Positions 47,501 through 58,200 of a stretch of 64,000 nucleotides of DNA are shown piece after piece. Source of the stretch: Zonotrichia leucophrys gambelii (taxonomy: Eukaryota > Chordata > Aves > Passeriformes > Passerellidae); assembly GCF_028769735.1 (NCBI RefSeq), contig NC_088169.1, forward strand, positions 40,896,729-40,960,728. Reading direction: 5' to 3'. Numbering within the stretch: the stretch's first letter is position 1; each line of letters opens with the position of its first letter. The notes under the pieces were generated by a model, which saw only the letters and a list, made by a program, of their open reading frames with translations, did no database searches and had not been told where the DNA came from. The position numbers and the translations under genes are program-made.

Positions 47501-49913
47501 GCAGAAGACAAGATCAGTTGTGCTGTATCTCAGGCTTTGATCATGGGTTTCATGGTGTTTGCTGATTGATTTTAATGCTGAACTTCCTGAGTCTTGCAAT
47601 TTGTGAAAATTATATTTTTGTTAATATTGTTGGACACAACACATATCCAGAGGCAAACCTGTGTACAGAGGAGGTGATGGTGAACAGCAAGTGTCACAGA
47701 CACTGCACAGATGCTGTTACAGATATGTGGTCTTCTATGTTTTTTTTTTTCCAAAAGATTTATTTTACTGAATTTCCAAAATTGAGGTTGCTAAAGACAA
47801 AGCAGCATGCTCAGAGAAAGCCTGAGGGAGATGGTGTGGAGTGTTTTACTGAGGGTAAGCAGGGACATGGTGGCAGAGAACTCTGAAGAGCCTGGGAGTT
47901 TAAGGTGTGAATCTAGTGAAACAGCCGAAGAAAGATATGTAAAAGGTTTAAATTTGATCTGCTGATTAAGCCATTTGTAAGTTAAAATGTTTATAAATGT
48001 TCACACTGTATCATCTTAAACTTCGAATGTGTTAGACCTGTGGCTGCCTTTTCAGTTTATTTCCTAACACCTCCTAAAATTTCACATTTCTCAGAGAAGT
48101 AACTCTTCTGTCAGAAATCTCCCATTTGCAACGTTTACTTGTGCTGAGGAAAGAAACAGCATTAGCTCCTGTCAGGGTTTCACTGACATTTTTGCCCTTA
48201 GAAAGCCACACATTTGTGCAAAATGCTGCAAGGCAAGTGCTTGCAAGAAGGGTGAGTCAGAAGTGTGCTGCATCTCCTTCCCTTCAGAAAGCCAAGGAAT
48301 TAAGGCCAGCGCTGCTGGGGCTACTCAAGTATCTGTGGCTGGGGCTGAAATCACTGAGCTGCCTTTGAAATTCCTCCCTGAGGATGCTCAGATGTGAGTG
48401 TAGGACACCGGCTTGGTTTAGATCTTGGCTCCATTTTGAAATAAAATGATCTGCATCCATTAGGTACATTGAAATCAGTGTAAGCAGGTTTTGTTTCTTG
48501 GCACTTTACAATGAAGCTGTATTCTTGATGAGTTTTTGCCACTGAAAGTTGTTCCAAAATAAAACAGTTTCTGTTTTATAAATAAATTCACATGTTTAAT
48601 TCCAAATGCAGTTTCATTAAACTCAGAGGCCATGTTTTCCAGGTAAAGGGATGCGTATTTTACAAAATGTGCTATTGCTTGTAGCTATTTTCTCATATTA
48701 AGACAAAAAACCTAATTAACAATAGTGCTGGTTTAAATTATTTTAGATTTAATTTTCAATTAAAAAAACTCTATTACAAATTTGAAACATCTTAAATTTG
48801 ATTTTAATCACAAGTCTGATTTTAAATAAATGGTTCCAATTGGTCATTTGTCAAACCATGAGTGGAAATCTTTCATGTGATTTTTATTTTGGGCAACTTC
48901 TCATGGATTTGAAAGCCATGTATCACTCTGAGCAGAACATCCTATGAATTTGTGTCCCATTTTGTTTCAGCTATCCCTCTAGCAATATTCTAGCTGTCCC
49001 TCATGTCTCCTATGGTGCTTCTGCATGGTAAGCACAAGCAAATCCTGTCGCCAGCCAGAAGTGGTGTTCCTGTGGTTTGGGTTTCCAGCTGCTGCCAGGT
49101 GATAAATAATGTGTGAATTTGGTCTGCTTTTCTGCCAGTGGCAGCACTAAGTCAGGTTCCTTTGTTGCCTGAGCATTCTCAGAACCTGTTGGAACTTGGT
49201 TGTCCTCAGCTGCTGCACAGTCAGTTGAAAAGCCAAATTGGTCCAAGAAGTGTTAGGGAAAACTGGCAGACATATAATGTGACTGTCTAAAACTCACTTT
49301 CTTAAAAAAGGAAGCTTAGAGGGAGTATTAACCGCAATAGACAAGAGGATGGAAAAGGGTGACATGTTATAGCTTGTGCTGTCATTGCATTTACCTAGAA
49401 AGAGGAGGGGAAGTATGGGGTGATAGGTGGAAAATTGAAGTACTGCAGTAAAATGGAAGGACTGAAGAGATGGTGGAAGGGATTAAGGACAGCTGAAAGG
49501 ATTCAGTGTTGGTGGTAACAAATTATAGAAGGGAAAGGAAAAAGTCCTGCACCTTGAGAGCAGTATGCTGGAGGGGCTTGGTCAATCCTCCTTTCCCTCT
49601 GGGTCTTCCTCTTGTTGAAATCCAAAGAAACCTTCAAGGTCTCCCTGAGCACAGAGGCAAGTTGTGGATGTGATATAGGCAGAGAAACAGAGTGGTTGTC
49701 ATCCTCTAGGCAAGGCTGCTTTGATGGATGCCTATGAGCTTCCCAGTCACAACATTTCGTTTTACCCTTTCCCTTCTGCCCCTCCAAAATAAACAACCCA
49801 CTCCTGTTTGCTCTTTCCCCACCATCCCTGGGTTTGGTGATTTTAGTAATTCTGGTCTTTATCAGTAACCTTAGTAAGTCTGGGAATCTCCTCTATTCCC
49901 ACCGTCCTCTGAC
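44586..49913. other. Unique AT-rich sequence, no gene recognised
   Basis: No frame exceeds 106 codons. An A14 run is at 44773-44786, and an A-rich patch is at 46788-46816. The segment 48560-48850 is very AT-rich. No exon or repeat family could be assigned. Confidence 0.6.
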
Positions 49914-49973
49914 ATCCATCCATCCATCCATCCATCCATCCATCCATCCATCCATCCATCCATCCATCCATCC
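49914..49973. repeat. (ATCC)15 microsatellite
   Basis: Sixty uninterrupted bases form 15 perfect ATCC units. The purity suggests a young, probably length-variable locus. The plus-strand frame running through it reads as Ser-Ile-His-Pro repeats and is not a gene. Confidence 0.98.
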
Positions 49974-50189
49974 GAGTTTCCAGTACATCCCTTTCCCCAT
50001 GTGTGATATCTTCAGTACCTTGGGTTGCTTTGTTAGTTTAGTCCCAGGTTGGAGTTGTCCAACCATTTTTTTTCCCCTCCATTGCTTTCAGCAGCTGGCA
50101 GTTTCTCATTTTTCTACCATGTTGTCATATTGCTGGACCCTGTGGTGTACAGGAGTGGGATATAAATGCTGAAATCTGCTGCTGGAAGG

Positions 50190-50435
50190 GGGACTATGGA
50201 GAAGATGGAACCCACCTTCCCAGCAAAGCATGAACAGGAAACAGTAATGAGCTGCACCAGAGGAAATGCTGGCTGGAGACAGAGGAAAAGGTCTTCGAAA
50301 AAGGATAGTTGAGCATGGAAACAGGATGCACCAAGCAGTGGTGGATCCTCTCTCCATGGAGGTATTAAATACTTGAAAGAGACAAGGTCCTAAGGAACCT
50401 GATTTAACTTTTAAGTGGCTTTTGCTGCCCTTTTC
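50190..50435 (+). mobile_element. Diverged CR1 LINE 3' UTR fragment
   Basis: The order of blocks fits an older CR1 3' UTR: 'gaagatggaacccaccttcc' (50201), 'cagtaatgagctgcaccaga' (50241, the usual 'gtgacaggacaagagg' zone), 'aggatagttgagcatggaaa' (50302, the 'agggtggtcaagcactgg' zone), 'ctccatggaggtattaaata' (50353) and 'gaacctgatttaac' (50395, the 'gcaacctgatct' zone). The terminal tail is not recognisable. The call rests on collinearity and not on high identity. Confidence 0.65.
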
Positions 50436-51692
50436 GCCTGGCCAGGCTAGTCAGGCGGTCAAAGCCACAAATCCTCCCTGAGACCTGCAATAAGCAGATT
50501 TGCCTGTCTTCTGTAATTGAGATTTGAAAAGCAGTTTTACCTCGGGCAGTATGATAGCAGTCAGTTGTCATGTAGACAAGTGTGCTGTCGGAAAGAGGCA
50601 TCCATGTAAACAAAGAAAACTGGCTTTTTACAAAGACTTTACCCTGACTTTTCATAGCTCCAGCTCTCTATCAGAACACCAAAAACTGATCATTGTCAAT
50701 GTACAAGGCAGTTTTCTTCGGGCACAAGGAGAATAAATATCAAATCTCCCAATGTCCAAAGCATCAAACACAACCCATCATCTGAACCCTGAGGGGCTCC
50801 ACAGCTTGTCACAAGCACCAAGAAGATCAGGCAGGTGAAGGCTTGGGATTCAGCTGAACAGGGAGCTGGGTGAGAAACAGGCTCAGCAGTGAATGAGAGA
50901 GTTGTTTAGGGAATGAATCACTTAGGGAGAAAGTTGTGCAATTAAACTGATAAAGTTGGCAGCAAAACAAAAAGCAGAAAGAGAGAATGAATGCAACAAT
51001 CAATCAATAAAGCAGTGAATCAATTGTCTAGTTAATAAGATGGTTAATTAGGCAGAACAGAGCAGGAAAGGCAGTGTTCTTGGTCAGTTTGGCTCCAACA
51101 AATCTCCCCTTCAGTATGCTTCAGTCACAGCATCATTTGCTTTGGCCAATTTTTGTTAACGTAGGCAAGGTTTCACCTCTGAATTAGTATTGTCCTATTT
51201 TAAAGACAGCAGCTGTTTCTAGGCTGTTATGATTTATTTCTTTATATTGTTTCAAGAAGGCAAGAATTAGGTTATGATCTGGGAGAACTCATACTCTACT
51301 CTGTAAAAGCAATACTTACCTACCAGCATACTCTCATTTCTATTATTTCAGTATTTTATGCTATTTTAAATTATTTAATTTCTATTTTATATTACTGTGC
51401 TCTTTATTGATCTTTCTACTGTCAACACAAATATTCTAAACTAGAATTTGCAAATCTTTCCTCAAAATAGTTTCTATTCTGAAAGTATCCAGTTTTAGAA
51501 CACTTTGTTATGTTGTTGAAAGAGCCCTGTCCATTTTCTCCCCATTGTACAACACAGAAACTTGGATAAAGAACTGAAAATTCAGTGCCCTTGCATCCTA
51601 AAGTGATACAACACAGTGTAATGCAGGAGGCAAAGAACGACATGAAATAGTCACCTTTCTGAGGAAGACAGAGGTGAAGGATTTTGAGACAT
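50436..51692. other. Unique AT-rich sequence, no gene recognised
   Basis: No frame exceeds 83 codons. 50985-51045 contains several 'aatcaat' words, a weak simple-sequence patch. Confidence 0.6.
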
Positions 51693-52054
51693 TGTCTGAG
51701 GCTTGGACTACCCCATGAGGATAAGATCTTCCTCTGTCATTGCCATATTTTCTGGAAAAATCCCTTCACCAGGATTTCTTCTCCCAGGAAGCTGAGAGCC
51801 TCAGAGAAAAATGAAAACAATAGTTATCTGATTTCATCTCCTGTGTTTTGCTGCTTTGGAATGTGGTTTGGACATTGTTTACCAACTGGTCATTCTTTGA
51901 TTGGTTTCATGTGAATTGTTTTTACTTAATGACCAATCATGGTCAGGCTGTGTCAGGACTCTAGAGAGTCACAGGTTTTTCATTAGTATCTTGTTAAACT
52001 TTCTGTTACTATCCTTTCTCTATTCTTTAGTACAGTTTTAGTATAGTATTCTTT

Positions 52055-52060
52055 TATAAA
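52055..52060 (+). promoter_or_regulatory. Candidate LTR TATA box
   Basis: TATAAA sits in an AT-rich segment 18 bp upstream of the AATAAA at 52078. In this compact LTR type the promoter and poly(A) signals lie close together near the 3' half. Activity is not implied. Confidence 0.45.
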
Positions 52061-52077
52061 ATATAATATCATAAAAT

Positions 52078-52083
52078 AATAAA
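52078..52083 (+). terminator. LTR poly(A) signal AATAAA
   Basis: AATAAA is followed by 'ttagccttctaagaacatgg', the expected downstream context in this LTR family, about 70 bp before the LTR end. Confidence 0.6.
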
Positions 52084-52154
52084 TTAGCCTTCTAAGAACA
52101 TGGACTCAGATCCATAATTTCCTTCCTGCCACGGAGGACCCTGAAAATACCACA

Positions 52155-55100
52155 CTTCCTCGAGGATCTGTCTACATTATTTGTCAGGTCTTTTGTGGTA
52201 CTGTTATGACCAGCTTTCACATAGTGTATTTGCAAGGCTGGGCAGCTCTGGACACAGCCCCATAACTGTCTCCATGCTTTGGGTGTGTCTTGGCCTTTAC
52301 TCTTGGAGCTGGACATCAGTAAGCCTGAACGATGCCTAAACTCCTCAAGAACTTTGGTTTTTTTTTTTCTTTTGAACTTCCCAAGGCCTCCTAATCTTGC
52401 CTCTGAGTCTGTATCTGCCCACCATTACAAAGAGCTCATCTGCTTGATACCTGTCTCACTCCTGAACCTGAAAGAGATCCGTAATTCAGCTTTCCTTGTC
52501 AATCTACAGATATCTCCTGCTCCCAGCCCAATTGCTCACTCTGGAATCCAGGTCTGCAGAAACTGCAGTTCAGGTGGCTGGTCTCTGCTCAGATCAGGAG
52601 CCATGGTGTGATGACCATCTGCATCCGACAAGACTTCAGTGGAAATTAAGAATAATTCCATCTGCAAACTTCTGTGGAAGGATCATCCAGAGTCTGATGT
52701 GTTGCAAAACAAGTATTCTACTTGAATTCATGACTTTTCATATCAGTCAGAAGTAGTAGTTTCTGGAGCTGATTTTTTATGTGGTTTTAAAGATAGTCAT
52801 TACTATTAAAGAAGAACGGCTTGAAGATGGGAAGACTATTTTGTGAAGCACTGCTATTGAAGATAATGCTGTTCTTCTGTATGTGAATTCAATCTGTGTT
52901 GCAGGGGTTGGTTGTTTTCACTGACATACTTCTCAGGTACATTAGGTGACAAAGGTTTTTGCTCTGAGATGCACATATGAAAAGACCTTTACTTACTGGT
53001 GTTTCTGACATCAGTAAATGGAGGGGTTTACATTTACTGCACCAGCCTGATATTGCTCCCTCCAGAAAATTTAAGTCCACTTGTCCTTTGCCTTGCTAAT
53101 ATTGCAGACACAGAATAATCTTGTAAAAAAGTTCCAGATGTCTCCTGGTCTATTTTTGGGGTAAATGTGGCCATCTCTGACTGAAACTTCAGGCACACCT
53201 TAACAGCTAGTAACCTGTTCATTATGTGTTGTTGTCCACCTGCTGCGGACTGAAATCATTTTAGGCAGCTCCTCTTGTAGTTTCACCAGAAATTTCCCTT
53301 TGCCTTTTTATATAACCTGGTATCATTCTGATGGAAACACCTTGTATGAGGGGCAGTAACTTTTGTGAGGAAGTTGGGGCAAAATGTTCTACAGACACCC
53401 AGATAATGGTCTCTGCTCCTCTTTTTCTTGTTGACTTCATTCACTCCTGTGCAAGAAGCCTCTTTGCTGAAATGACGAACACTTTGACATTACTGAGTAG
53501 GTATTAAGACTTCCATAAAAATTCTGGTGAGTGTACTTGAATCCTTGCAGTGCTGTACGTGACAGGTTGGAGCCTGCCTGCAGCACACTGTCAGATGCTC
53601 ACACCTGTGGAACACGCTGGTAATTGGTTTGTGTCTCCCTCCACGGGGTGATCTACCTAAAGGAAAAAACGTTTTTATTCCTAGCAAACACAGCAACCAT
53701 TTTTCTAGTTCAGGAAGCCAGTGTTTGGGGCTATAAGCTTTTCTTGTTATTAGTTCCTCCTAGTCATATTTTGAGGACTGAAAGGCTTGTGAGGCTTGCA
53801 AACACAGACAGTAAGCCTGATTTGTCATGCCGAGGAGAAACACTGTGATGAGGAGCTTGAAGAAAACAACAAATATGCTCTGTGGAGCAGCCAAAGAATT
53901 ATAGACTTTATCTGTGCTATGTACAATAACCTCTTCAGTCACTGTCACTTTTTAGGAGCACGTAACAAGATGCAGAAATATAAAATAGTGCAGACGCACT
54001 CTAGGAGCTTAATCAGAACATGGCTTATTACAGTGGAGTGCCAGTCTATAAAGAACTGCTTGGTAATATCAGCTTCTTGTTAATCCCATAACAATCAGAT
54101 AATGGTGAAATGTTGATTTATTCACTGATTTACTCTTAGCTAGATTGAAATAATGGAGTAAAATGAGCCCATTTAGACTGGTCCTTAAATTGAATGCTCC
54201 TAATTGCATTTGAAAGAATAGACCCTAATGCATTTGAGTATAGCAATGACCCTGCTAATCTATGCAATTAGTTAACTATTTTGGGAGACTACCTTACATG
54301 TAGTTTTGTCTTAAAAATTAGAATATATTTCTCATGTACTCTGCATATGATTCTGTACTGAACTGATTGCCCATGTAAAATCCTCAATTTTACTCCAATA
54401 CTAGTCTCCTTCTGTGTAAGTTCGCAATGGAACAGCTCAATTACTGTATTATATTTCCATTTAATTATTCAACGAGAATTCTGAAATTTGCACATATTCA
54501 TTCTGGGTCACAGAGTTCAGCATGGGAGGGAATTCCAGATTACACATTCCATTAGATATTATCAAAAGGCCATCTGTCTTTCTTAGTGGGTTTCAATCAC
54601 TCAAGAGCCTGAGGATATTTAGGCAGGAAAGGAGAAGTAAGAGAGAAAATCTCTTGCAGTAAATATCTGACTAGGGCACTTACAAACTTCTAATGTTTCT
54701 AGAGGGGTAGGGGCTGACTGCAATTTTACAAGAATCTCCTGCTCCACTTAAAGTTTCTCACCCTCATATTTTTGGAGAATCACTTTTCAATACATGTCTC
54801 AGTGAAGACTTGGTGATCTCCTGTCTGTTGGAGCTCCTGGCTATACTCCTGGCTACTGAAATAAAACCAATGGTGGAGACAGGCTGGTGCTGGGCATTTG
54901 AGCACTGCTTCCAGTCAGGATCCTCTCCTTGCCCTCATTTGAAGATGGCCATATTGCCAAGCAGGCATCATTTAAAATGAGATGTCTGTGTTAAACTCTT
55001 CTGTGAATATTTGCATCATGGTCCATTTTTGCATACAGCTGGACATTTCCACGTTTCTACTGTGTGCAGCTGCAAATGAGAGTAACTGAGAGCAGGAGAC

Positions 55101-56104
55101 TGTGCATCTCCACAGCCTGGAGCTGCACCCACCAGTTCCACCTGCTGGGTGTCCCTGAAGCTAAAAGAGACAAGCTGGACGGGACTGGACTATTATTGTC
55201 TCCCTGCATTTCTGTGCTTAAACATTAAATTTCCAGGGTTTTCAGAGTTGAAGTAGGTTATGGTTATTTTTATGCCTGGCCTCAGATTCATGCCCCACCC
55301 TTGTCCTGATGAATGCATGAAAGAAGTCCCAGGAACACTCTAAGCCTTTAGCCTTCCAAGTACAATGAAATGCTTTATGCCTGTGCAATTAACGCACTTT
55401 TAAAATATGCTGTATGAGCTTTGTTTGTTGATATTTCTGGATTCTTTCCTAAATAATGCAAATGTTTTCAAGTCATGAGACAACTGTTACAATAACAGAA
55501 TCTGACACTCTGCTTAACACTGAAGAAGTATTTTAAGAGAATCTCCTGGGAGATGAGCAATAAATGGTTTATCAGATTCTTTGCAGGAAATACTTTGGGA
55601 AAAAACTATTGGTAGGGCAGTAAAGAGGACTGTAAAGCTAGTGGCATGTAAGTACTGCTAGTTTCCCTTCCTGAGCTCATGGAATTAGTGGGAAAAAGTG
55701 CAAGAGAATGCACTGGATGCACCCCTCTGGTTGTAGATTAGGCTGAGAAACTTTCAGGTTAATCAGATTTTGTTAGTGGAGATATCCAAGGACAAATAAA
55801 GACAGCAACTTGTAGGAGCTGCAGCACCATCAGCAGTAGAGGAGAAACCTCTCCCCTACAAGAGCCACCGGCCTGATGAGCTCCACTACATCCAATGCAG
55901 GGTGCTCTGTTCCCTTGCAATCAAGCGCCACAAGCACTCTTAGGAGAATATGAATGGTGAAAATGGTTGGGTGTCCTCACTTTGAGGATCTGATGACCCA
56001 GCTGAGTGTCCTGTGAAGTGTGCTGTTTGTCAGGAGCCCAAGTCCATGGTGCTCATTGTTAAATCTTGAGCTCTTTGCCGTGAATTAAAATAAAAACATT
56101 TTAA
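52155..56104. other. Unique AT-rich sequence, no gene recognised
   Basis: The longest frame is 110 codons (52279-52611). The interval 54040-54600 is free of recognisable repeats and rich in ATTA and TTAAT words, which resembles the style of vertebrate conserved non-coding elements, but this cannot be tested from one sequence. Confidence 0.6.
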
Positions 56105-56615
56105 GATAGTCACAGTACGGCTGAGGTCATCTGGTCCAATGGTGCTGCTCAAGCAGGGCCCCCTAGAGTTGATTGCCCAGCCCAGACTTCAACAGCTTGT
56201 CTGTGAGGAGGTTATCAGACACAGTTCCAGGAGCCTTACTGAAGTCAAGGAAGAAAATATTCTCTGTTCTCCCCTCACCTACAAGATGGCCTTTTCATCA
56301 TAGATGTTTGTCTAGTCACCAAGTGTGTTTATGAATTCATGCTAACTACTCCTGATTTCCTCCTTGTCCTTCATGTGCCTAGAAATTATTTCGATCATGA
56401 CTTGTTCCATCTCTTCACTAGGGGCTGAGATGAGGTCCATTGGCCTGTAATTGCCTGGCTTCTCCTTTTGCCCTTTTTGAAGATAGGTGGGATAACAGCA
56501 AGGGGACAGAGAATGTGCACATAAGATAGATGGTGTCAAGTTCCTGGTATCTGATAAAATTCATCATATGGTATTTGCAGACCACCAGCAGTTCAGGAGT
56601 TGTTGGTGGAATACC
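56105..56615 (-). mobile_element. CR1 LINE with internal deletion: 3' tail joined to RT region
   Basis: On the plus strand, 56112-56200 is the inverted CR1 3' tail ('gctgaggtcatctggtccaa', 'gctgctcaagcagggccccc', 'ttgattgcccagcccagact'). Directly beyond it lies the reverse of the RT palm. On the minus strand, LDFSK (motif A) is at 56235-56249, followed downstream by GTVSDNLLTDKL. Farther right come 'gtttatgaattcatgctaac' (56325), then the finger region read on the minus strand as KPGNYRPMDLISAPSEEMEQ (about 56399-56458). About 1 kb that normally separates motif A from the tail is absent. The part beyond 56490 is interrupted by about 70 unrelated bases before a last match near 56560-56610. Confidence 0.82.
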
Positions 56616-56629
56616 TAAGAGCTTCTGCA

Positions 56630-56935
56630 AAAAGACTGAGGCCCTAGAAAATCAGGAATGGGAAAATGTTGTACTTAATTTTCAAAAGAAAAAGATGGAA
56701 CCAGTCAGCTTAGCCTCAATTCCTAAAATTGACTGGAGGAATTACTAAAGCTGTTGTTGGACACCTGGAAGTTACAATGAAGCCAAAATTGTCACAAACA
56801 ATTAATGTGAAAAGAATTTAATGTCTTCTGACAGGTTTGGCTGGTAGGAGAGAATCTGTACCTGTCATTTCTTGACTTTGGTGGAACTATTACATTTGAC
56901 ATCCTCATATGGAAGCTAGAAAACTCAGTTCTGGG
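56630..56935 (+). mobile_element. CR1 LINE ORF2 fragment, finger to palm of RT, head to head with the preceding copy
   Basis: The plus strand carries CR1 ORF2: WENVVLNFQKKK (usual WKLANVVPIFKKG) near 56662-56697, EPVSLASIPK (usual RPVSLTSIPGK) near 56699-56728, 'gttggacacctggaag' (56756), and the motif A block LDFGGTITFDILIWKLEN at 56871-56924 (usual LDFGKAFDTVSHSILIGKL). There is at least one frame change between the two groups. Neither the 5' part nor the 3' UTR is recognisable, so both ends are lost. The neighbouring copy at 56105-56615 covers the same part of RT on the other strand. Confidence 0.75.
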
Positions 56936-57930
56936 AAAAAAAAATGTAGCAAAGAGATGTACAAAAATACATTGCTTTAAGAATAGATACAAGTAGTTTG
57001 CTGTGACCATGGGTATTTATGGCCATCTGAACTACCTCCCCTACACAAACAGCACTACCTCAGAACCTCCTTCCCTTTGCAGACTTTCTTTCTATTTCCA
57101 AATGAACATTTCAAGCTGCATATATTTATATATATATTCCTGCATATATATATGCTAAGTCACTTGGACTTTTTCTTGGAAAAAGAGCAGGAGATAATTA
57201 GGCAATATTGCTGGTAGGCAAAAAAAAAAGATATGTCAGAAGGAAAGGCTTCTGTTGGATAAGTTTATTGGAATGGCTCTGTGGGGCATGAATGCAATGA
57301 GAATGGAGTCCCAGATCAAAACGTGGTCTGAGGAGCCCTGTGGTTCACGTGAGTTGCTCAATCCCTCTTTGCCAGCTACATTTTCAACTTGCTTTCCTGC
57401 CTCAGAATTGAATATTCATGGAAATATTCAATTCCAATATTTCCAATATTCATGGAAAACTGAAATTCAGAGCAAGGGTTAGAGCCACGTGTCACAGCTT
57501 ACCTCTTTGCCAACATCTTCCTCTCTGAATGCTCTCTCCTGCCACTGTTGAATATAATATTTATAGAGAGCTTGCTTGTGTGATGTAACCACTGCCTGTC
57601 AGGCACATCACTATCCACTTCACAGAAAAGCAGATGTGAACTAAATCTTTAGACAACAGTCTTGAGATTTCATAGGGATAGAGTCAAAAATGTCTTATAT
57701 CACATGGCCTAGTAGAGCCAAGAGTGAGAATGTGGAAGGGATTATGATATTTCTAAGGGAAGGTAAGGACTGGAAATAATGGTGCTACTGCATATTTTCA
57801 AAGCCTTCCCTTGCAAAAATATGTACCTTGTGAATAACATACAGCTAGAAAAAGGCTGGTCCAGGAAATTCACACCAGACTCCAGTTGGCAAAGACATGG
57901 GGACTGTCCTGCCTTAGCAGGTTCCAGGCA
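56936..57930. other. Unique sequence with local palindromes
   Basis: No gene is recognisable. An AT dinucleotide patch occurs at 57117-57155, and overlapping inverted repeats are at 57408-57455. Confidence 0.6.
57408..57455. repeat. Overlapping perfect inverted repeats with a direct repeat
   Basis: TTGAATATT (57408-57416) pairs with AATATTCAA (57423-57431) across a 6-base loop. GGAAATATT (57420-57428) pairs with AATATTTCC (57436-57444) across 7 bases. AATATTCATGGAAA occurs directly twice (57411-57424 and 57445-57458). The two hairpins share bases, so they are mutually exclusive. Confidence 0.9.
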
Positions 57931-58200
57931 GTCATAGAATCGTTCAGGTTGGAAAAGACCCTTAAACTCATCATGTCTGACCATCAACCTCACACCACCA
58001 CCATATTCACCATTTAACCATGCCTTCAAATGCCATGGCCAACACACAAGTGTTTTTGAACACTTCCAGGGTTAGTGACTCCACCACTTGCACGGGCAGT
58101 CAGTTCCAGTGCTTTGTAACCCTGTCCATGAAAAGGTTTTCCTTAATATCCAATCTCAACCTCCTCTGGCACAACTTGAGACAGTTTCCTCATGAGAGAA
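57931..58200 (-). mobile_element. CR1 LINE 3' UTR (CR1-Y-like), minus strand
   Basis: The plus strand reads as the inverted CR1 3' end: 'tcatagaatcgttcaggttg' (57932), 'gaaaagacccttaaa' (57952), 'ttgaacacttccagggttag' (58056), 'actccaccacttgcacgggc' (58078), 'cagttccagtgctttgtaac' (58101), 'gaaaaggttttccttaatat' (58130) and 'ggcacaacttgagacagttt' (58168). It is the same 3' UTR type as the copies at 500-2278 and 40210-40524, in the opposite direction. Confidence 0.93.

Larger units (their letters stand above)
51693..52154 (+). mobile_element. Solo ERV LTR of the K type common in songbirds
   Basis: A roughly 460-bp LTR begins with TGTCTGAG and ends with ATACCACA. Internal landmarks are 'ggaagctgagagcctcagag' (51787), 'aatgaccaatcatggtcagg' (51929), 'gtcaggactctagagagtca' (51952), a TATAAA at 52055-52060 after 'agtatagtattctt', an AATAAA at 52078-52083, 'attagccttctaagaacatg' (52083) and 'ccttcctgccacggaggacc' (52121). 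This matches a songbird ERVK LTR family recalled from memory. No gag, pol or env sequence follows, so it is a solo LTR left by recombination between two LTRs. The six bases on each side do not match, so no target-site duplication is visible and the exact ends may be off by a few bases. Confidence 0.85.

Noticed and set aside
49914..49973. Regular repeats as a CRISPR array
   Set aside because: Pure 4-bp tandem units without spacers, in a vertebrate genome.
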